9,800 bases of DNA from NCBI GenBank assembly GCA_002501885.1, contig DAON01000045.1:1269-11068 (forward strand), in the 5' to 3' direction. Shown here one piece after another: positions 5,814-9,800 of the stretch; positions within the stretch are counted from its first letter, which is position 1, and every line of letters starts with the position of its first letter. The position numbers and the translations under genes were made by a program. The notes under the pieces are model-generated. The model was given only the letters and a program-made list of their open reading frames with translations, made no database searches and was not told the DNA's origin. Origin of the DNA: Euryarchaeota archaeon UBA220 (lineage in GTDB: Archaea; Thermoplasmatota; Poseidoniia; Poseidoniales; Thalassarchaeaceae).

Positions 5814-8800
5814 TCAGAAGACTAAATCGTCATCATCAAGGTTGGAGAGCATGCTTGTCTTCTCCGCGTAACGCATCTTCGCCTCTTCTCTGCGTCCTCT
5901 CATGACTACGACAACGACGCCTAGCAATGCTATTGTCGCGCCGACAATCAATGTCGGTACAGTAAACTGTGCGATGATTTCGATTCCTACATCGAGCGCT
6001 CCTAAGTTGGAACCCATCTTGCCAGATACCTTCTGCATGTTGTTATCCTCATTGGATTCTACAATCACATTGTCAGGATCTACGACAACGACAACATCAT
6101 GTCTTCCGGCTTCGACTCTATACAACATAGCAATCTGCGGTGCTTCTGTGGGGTCTTCTACAGGCATTATCGCCTCGACTATCTGTCTGTAAACGACATT
6201 GTCCTCATCGCATCCGTTCTTCTTGATGTCCGATTCGGTCTGATCAACACAGAGGATAATGTTGACATCTGTGGCATGTGCATTGCCTTCGTTGACAACT
6301 TCTACATTCACAGAAAGCATCTCGCCCACATCTCCTGTCTTGACTTCGGCATTGACACTGAGGATTCTGAGGTCGGGTGCCCTCAAGCGCAACTCAACAA
6401 TTTGCTCATTGGTGTCGCAGTTAGGCCGGTAGTTGTCAGGTAGGCCGTCCTTGTTAGCATCCAAAGTACATGAGTCGTCCCAAATTTCAGTCTCATCGTG
6501 ATCTCCTCCTGCCTCAGAAGAACCATGCTCTGAAAGAACCTTAATTCCAATCTCACGGTTAGATAGAGCCGCTGCAGGGTCAATCTGGATAATTGCAACT
6601 AACTGCAAGGTAGTATATGCCTCCATAACTGGTAGAGTGATAGCATTCGTACTGGCCGACTTGAAACACTTGTCTGTAGGTTCTGGATCGCCCAGAGTCA
6701 GTGTATCCTCAGGTGTTTGGCCAACACATGGAATCTCAATCGGATACTCCGTATCGAAGTCCTTGAGAAGTGCGTATGTCACAACCCAGTTCGATAGCAA
6801 TGGAGCCATGGATGGCATGGTTTGCCAAATCATAGTGTTCGAAGCGCCGGTTTGCTGAGTGTAATTGTGAATGGTTGGTTGATCGGGGACGTTTCCGTAG
6901 TTGGTCACATTCATGATGAAACGCACTGTCCTTCCAGGGGCTGTTGTCTTGATTTTACTCTCAACCATTGGATCGATTTCAATTCTCATATCATGGAACT
7001 CAATGATTTCTACTTGCAATTCAATCTGGTCTCTGACCTTAGTACCATCATAGGATTCCTCACTCAGTACATTGAGTACAACTGTGTACTGACCTGCCAG
7101 AGTCATCTCGGGCACGGTAATCAGAATAGGTGTGGTCTGAGACTCTCCACGGTCGAGTTCTTGGAACAGTACTCTCGGTATATTGATGTCCCAGACATGT
7201 GATTGGCCCTGAGAATCAGTAATCGACTCGACTGTTACATCATATCTGTCAGCTCCATTACCTGTGTTCTCAATCGTAGTATCGAGTTGATAGGTCTGTC
7301 CGGGATAGAGTGAAAGGATAGTTTCCGGAACCTCTGCTTCGAGCTTGTACTCCTGAATGACATTCGTCAGCAAAACTACAGAATCTCTGACTCGAGGCGC
7401 TCCCTCAAGATGTGCTTTCATCGTAATCGCATCACCTAAACCGGCTGTCGCATTATATGGAGCACACATTATTGCAGTAACAGTGAATGGAGTATCTATA
7501 ATCGACCAATAACGAGGCGCATTATCTGGAATCGCATTGCCTCCGGGTGCATCAGAGAAGTCGAGATCCACGGTCCAGTGATCATATCTCCAGGTTTCCT
7601 CGGAAATCTCCGGTGGCCTCTCTTCAGGTCCTCCTGGAGTAGTGAAAATCAGGTATCCGGGAGTGAAGTGTTTTGTCACCTCAATATCAAACTCTGAACA
7701 ATCTCCAGGTAGCACATATTGAGTGGTGTCACCCATCTGGAATACGATATTTCCAGTACTCTTGATTGAGACATTTATCCATAACTCCAGAACATCGAAT
7801 GTACCTTGATCTATCGAGAGCACTGGTTCGCCAGTTGACCATCCTTTGAGATAAATCACGAAAGTACCGGGCTCCTGAGATGTTGGTACGCTCACCTGTA
7901 AGTTCCTAGTCACAGATTGCTGGGGGTCGAGCGACAACGAGGTTGGGAATGTTAGGCCCCAACCGAATGGCAGCGCCCATTCGACTTGCCCCTCCAATGT
8001 AGATGGGTCATAGAAAGCGAAGGTATCGTACACATTCCCGGTATTCGTCACTGTTATCGAGAAGAATGCTGATTCTCCTTGTTCGACATCAACTTGGTAG
8101 TGACTGGTGTCTAGGTCTATTCCGTGTACTACATCCATCAAAGTGAGTGTAATTCGCTCATCTCTGATTGCAGGATCTTTGTACGAAATTGCGGTAACTG
8201 AAATTGATGCCAATTCATCCGCATGCGCCTGATAGATAGACGGGGCGCGAACGCGCATGTACATCGGAATAACATCGCCGCCCCTCAAGAACACAGGAGT
8301 AGAATCGAAGATTGGTGTGTGATTGGTGGTAAAGAATAGGGTTGCAGTCCAATTGTTTGGAACACCTACTAGAGACACTGTGAAAGTATCTGCAACGAGT
8401 TCTGCTGGACCAGGGGTTGGGTTAGAAATCGTCATGTTGTACAGTGTCTGCTCTCCGGGCTCAATAGTGTGATAGTAGGTCTCGGTTTCTGTCAGAGCAA
8501 CCTCTACTAGGCCCGTTAAAATGTGGACATAGCACAGTGTGTAGGTGCCTCCATTACTAACATCGTTGCACTTGTTGGTATCTGACCAAGCAACATGAGC
8601 ACCGCTACCTAAATCATTGGCGAAAGCAGGAGGTTGGCCCAAATCTGGAACTGCTGGAGAGTTGGGGCCTAGTTTGTCTGATTGCCATTCAGTGACTGGA
8701 ATAATCTCCCATGGATCTAGAATTCCGGCAGCCAGTGAGTTCAGAGGGAATCCATTCGGATAGTCATCGTTAGTGTGATTCAATCGTGTGTAGACTATTG

Positions 8801-9800
8801 TTTCACCTTGAGTAGCATTAGAGTTGTCTAACCAAGTTAGGTGAACGTTATCAAACGAATCTGTTAGAATCGCAGGCATGTGAGAATTTGCTCCGAATGG
8901 TCGATCTGTTGGGATTCCTTGAATCCCCTCGACATCTGATATAGCAGAGTCGACGATTTGCTTGATCCCGTATGTTGGTAGTCCATCGGGTGCGCCGTTC
9001 CATTCTCCAGCTCCTCTGAGTCTGAGTCGTGTGTAGTATATCTCGTAGTTGACATCGATGTCGAAGCCGTAAGCTCGTCCATCCATCCAAGCCAGATGTG
9101 TGTTGCCTGAGTTGTCAACAGCGATTGAGGGGTGTAGGCTGTAGGCATCGTTTAGTGTGATTCTGGTATCATTGACAACGACTAGGTTTCCGTATCCAAG
9201 GCCATCAATTGAAGGTCCGAGGTCCTCGATGTATCTGTCGGCTGTTGTGTCCACAAAGGTCCCTGGGTCGCCCTTCTGCCATGTTGGAGGAGGGTTTTCG
9301 AGAAGAGATAGTGGATCCAAGATTGTCATGTATATCTCACGAGAGTTGTTGGTTGAGAGATAGACCATTGCCTCGACCATTAGTTGTAGTTCGGCTGAGT
9401 TTGCACTAGTGGTGGGGAAGCTGTACATCTGCCCTTCTGCATCAGTCAGCCTGAGGTTTGAACCGGGGCATGATCGGGTGTTCATGCTCACAAACCCGTT
9501 TGGACACTGGGCTAGATCCATCATGTGTGAGCCTACATTGGTTGAACCTGTACCAAATCCTGCTGCTAGGAGAGGAACTGGAATGATTCCTGCCTCAACA
9601 CAGGCGTCGTGAGCCTCGTTGATACTCTGTGTATCATCAGACTGTTGAGATGGGTCTCCTCCATAGGGGCCCTCATCAGAAATTGGGATGACTATCTTAG
9701 TCGCGTTGGGATTCCAGCGGTGATCAAGTTGGGTTGGAGGGTTGCCTGGAACATTTCCACCAGCGTCTCTCCAAGATAGGCAGGCCCATGTTGATCCGGG
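5814..9800 (-). CDS. Giant cell-surface protein: vWA-like domain, propeller-type repeats, Ig-like/CARDB domains, C-terminal membrane anchor (N-terminus outside window)
   Basis: The frame is open from the window edge at 9800 to TGA at 5814-5816, giving 1328 residues; the start lies beyond the window. Numbering from 9800: residues 1-160 resemble the second half of a von Willebrand factor A fold (TKIVIPISDEGPYGGDP strand, then a helix and AGIIPVPLLAAGFG), so the metal-site DxSxS should lie upstream. Three repeats of the type HPSIAVDNSGNTHLAWMDGR at about 223, 307 and 391 resemble sialidase/BNR-like propeller blades. Residues about 432-1092 form about five Ig-like modules, with NTGN/NYGN motifs of NEW3-type domains. 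A calcium-loop-like DANKDGLPD is at 1114-1122, then a CARDB-like domain (1142-1260; VVNEGNAHATDV, VIVESNEDNN). A single helix at 1278-1300 is followed by a basic RGRR and an acidic tail ending LDDDDLVF. Many N-glycosylation sequons are present. Likely outward-facing, for adhesion or polymer or protein binding; the substrate is unknown. Confidence 0.85.
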   Translation of the reverse strand, partial: PGSTWACLSWRDAGGNVPGNPPTQLDHRWNPNATKIVIPISDEGPYGGDPSQQSDDTQSINEAHDACVEAGIIPVPLLAAGFGTGSTNVGSHMMDLAQCPNGFVSMNTRSCPGSNLRLTDAEGQMYSFPTTSANSAELQLMVEAMVYLSTNNSREIYMTILDPLSLLENPPPTWQKGDPGTFVDTTADRYIEDLGPSIDGLGYGNLVVVNDTRITLNDAYSLHPSIAVDNSGNTHLAWMDGRAYGFDIDVNYEIYYTRLRLRGAGEWNGAPDGLPTYGIKQIVDSAISDVEGIQGIPTDRPFGANSHMPAILTDSFDNVHLTWLDNSNATQGETIVYTRLNHTNDDYPNGFPLNSLAAGILDPWEIIPVTEWQSDKLGPNSPAVPDLGQPPAFANDLGSGAHVAWSDTNKCNDVSNGGTYTLCYVHILTGLVEVALTETETYYHTIEPGEQTLYNMTISNPTPGPAELVADTFTVSLVGVPNNWTATLFFTTNHTPIFDSTPVFLRGGDVIPMYMRVRAPSIYQAHADELASISVTAISYKDPAIRDERITLTLMDVVHGIDLDTSHYQVDVEQGESAFFSITVTNTGNVYDTFAFYDPSTLEGQVEWALPFGWGLTFPTSLSLDPQQSVTRNLQVSVPTSQEPGTFVIYLKGWSTGEPVLSIDQGTFDVLELWINVSIKSTGNIVFQMGDTTQYVLPGDCSEFDIEVTKHFTPGYLIFTTPGGPEERPPEISEETWRYDHWTVDLDFSDAPGGNAIPDNAPRYWSIIDTPFTVTAIMCAPYNATAGLGDAITMKAHLEGAPRVRDSVVLLTNVIQEYKLEAEVPETILSLYPGQTYQLDTTIENTGNGADRYDVTVESITDSQGQSHVWDINIPRVLFQELDRGESQTTPILITVPEMTLAGQYTVVLNVLSEESYDGTKVRDQIELQVEIIEFHDMRIEIDPMVESKIKTTAPGRTVRFIMNVTNYGNVPDQPTIHNYTQQTGASNTMIWQTMPSMAPLLSNWVVTYALLKDFDTEYPIEIPCVGQTPEDTLTLGDPEPTDKCFKSASTNAITLPVMEAYTTLQLVAIIQIDPAAALSNREIGIKVLSEHGSSEAGGDHDETEIWDDSCTLDANKDGLPDNYRPNCDTNEQIVELRLRAPDLRILSVNAEVKTGDVGEMLSVNVEVVNEGNAHATDVNIILCVDQTESDIKKNGCDEDNVVYRQIVEAIMPVEDPTEAPQIAMLYRVEAGRHDVVVVVDPDNVIVESNEDNNMQKVSGKMGSNLGALDVGIEIIAQFTVPTLIVGATIALLGVVVVVMRGRREEAKMRYAEKTSMLSNLDDDDLVF

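Noticed and set aside
5905..6092. Direct repeat CTACGACAACGAC at 5905-5917 and 6080-6092.
   Set aside because: Both copies encode valine runs of the surface protein (in the membrane helix and in the CARDB domain), so the similarity reflects codon use, not a DNA repeat element.
5902..6192. Plus-strand open frame rich in Thr and Ser.
   Set aside because: It is the reverse image of Val/Asp/Glu-rich coding sequence in the surface protein (runs of GTC/GTT read as GAC/AAC and shifted to ACA/ACG), so it is a shadow.
1..9800. Search by eye for CRISPR arrays, tRNA or rRNA genes, insertion sequences, toxin-antitoxin or defence genes.
   Set aside because: No regularly spaced repeats, tRNA-like cloverleaf, transposase motif or defence-domain motif was found; almost all of the window is accounted for by seven genes.

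Overview
The window looks like chromosome of a mesophilic euryarchaeon. The strongest evidence is a complete, overlapping pair of archaeal type DNA topoisomerase VI genes (subunits B and A), together with compact gene packing, an archaeal ArsR-like winged-helix regulator and a very large surface protein anchored by one C-terminal membrane helix. The base composition is moderate, and the surface protein (vWA-like domain, propeller-type repeats, stacked Ig-like domains, acidic cytoplasmic tail) fits a marine Thermoplasmata-related lineage such as Marine Group II (Poseidoniales). That placement is inference from general knowledge; no RNA gene or marker in the window settles it.

Layout. Bases 1-642 hold the C-terminal part of an aconitase-family hydro-lyase that starts upstream of the window. 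After an 81-base gap come top6B (724-2799) and top6A (2796-3908), joined by an ATGA overlap, so subunits B and A are probably translated together. A two-helix membrane protein of unknown function follows on the same strand (3962-4693). It ends tail to tail on a small minus-strand membrane protein (4690-4986), and the two stop codons share one TTAA. An 89-base divergent region (4987-5075) carries a plausible minus-strand TATA box and a perfect 15-base palindrome just before the ArsR-like regulator (5076-5813). The rest of the window (5814-9800, minus strand) is one reading frame, the last 1328 residues of the giant surface protein, whose stop directly abuts the stop of the regulator.

How the genes work together. 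Top6B and Top6A form the heterotetrameric type IIB topoisomerase that relaxes and decatenates DNA. The regulator may control itself through the palindrome, and perhaps also the divergent small membrane gene. Nothing ties the surface protein to its neighbours beyond the tail-to-tail arrangement. I found no tRNA, rRNA, CRISPR array, transposase or attachment site. The items most worth checking are the palindrome, two unusually good inverted repeats lying inside genes, the acidic tail on Top6B and the composite surface protein. I do not see a clear new multi-gene system such as a defence island.
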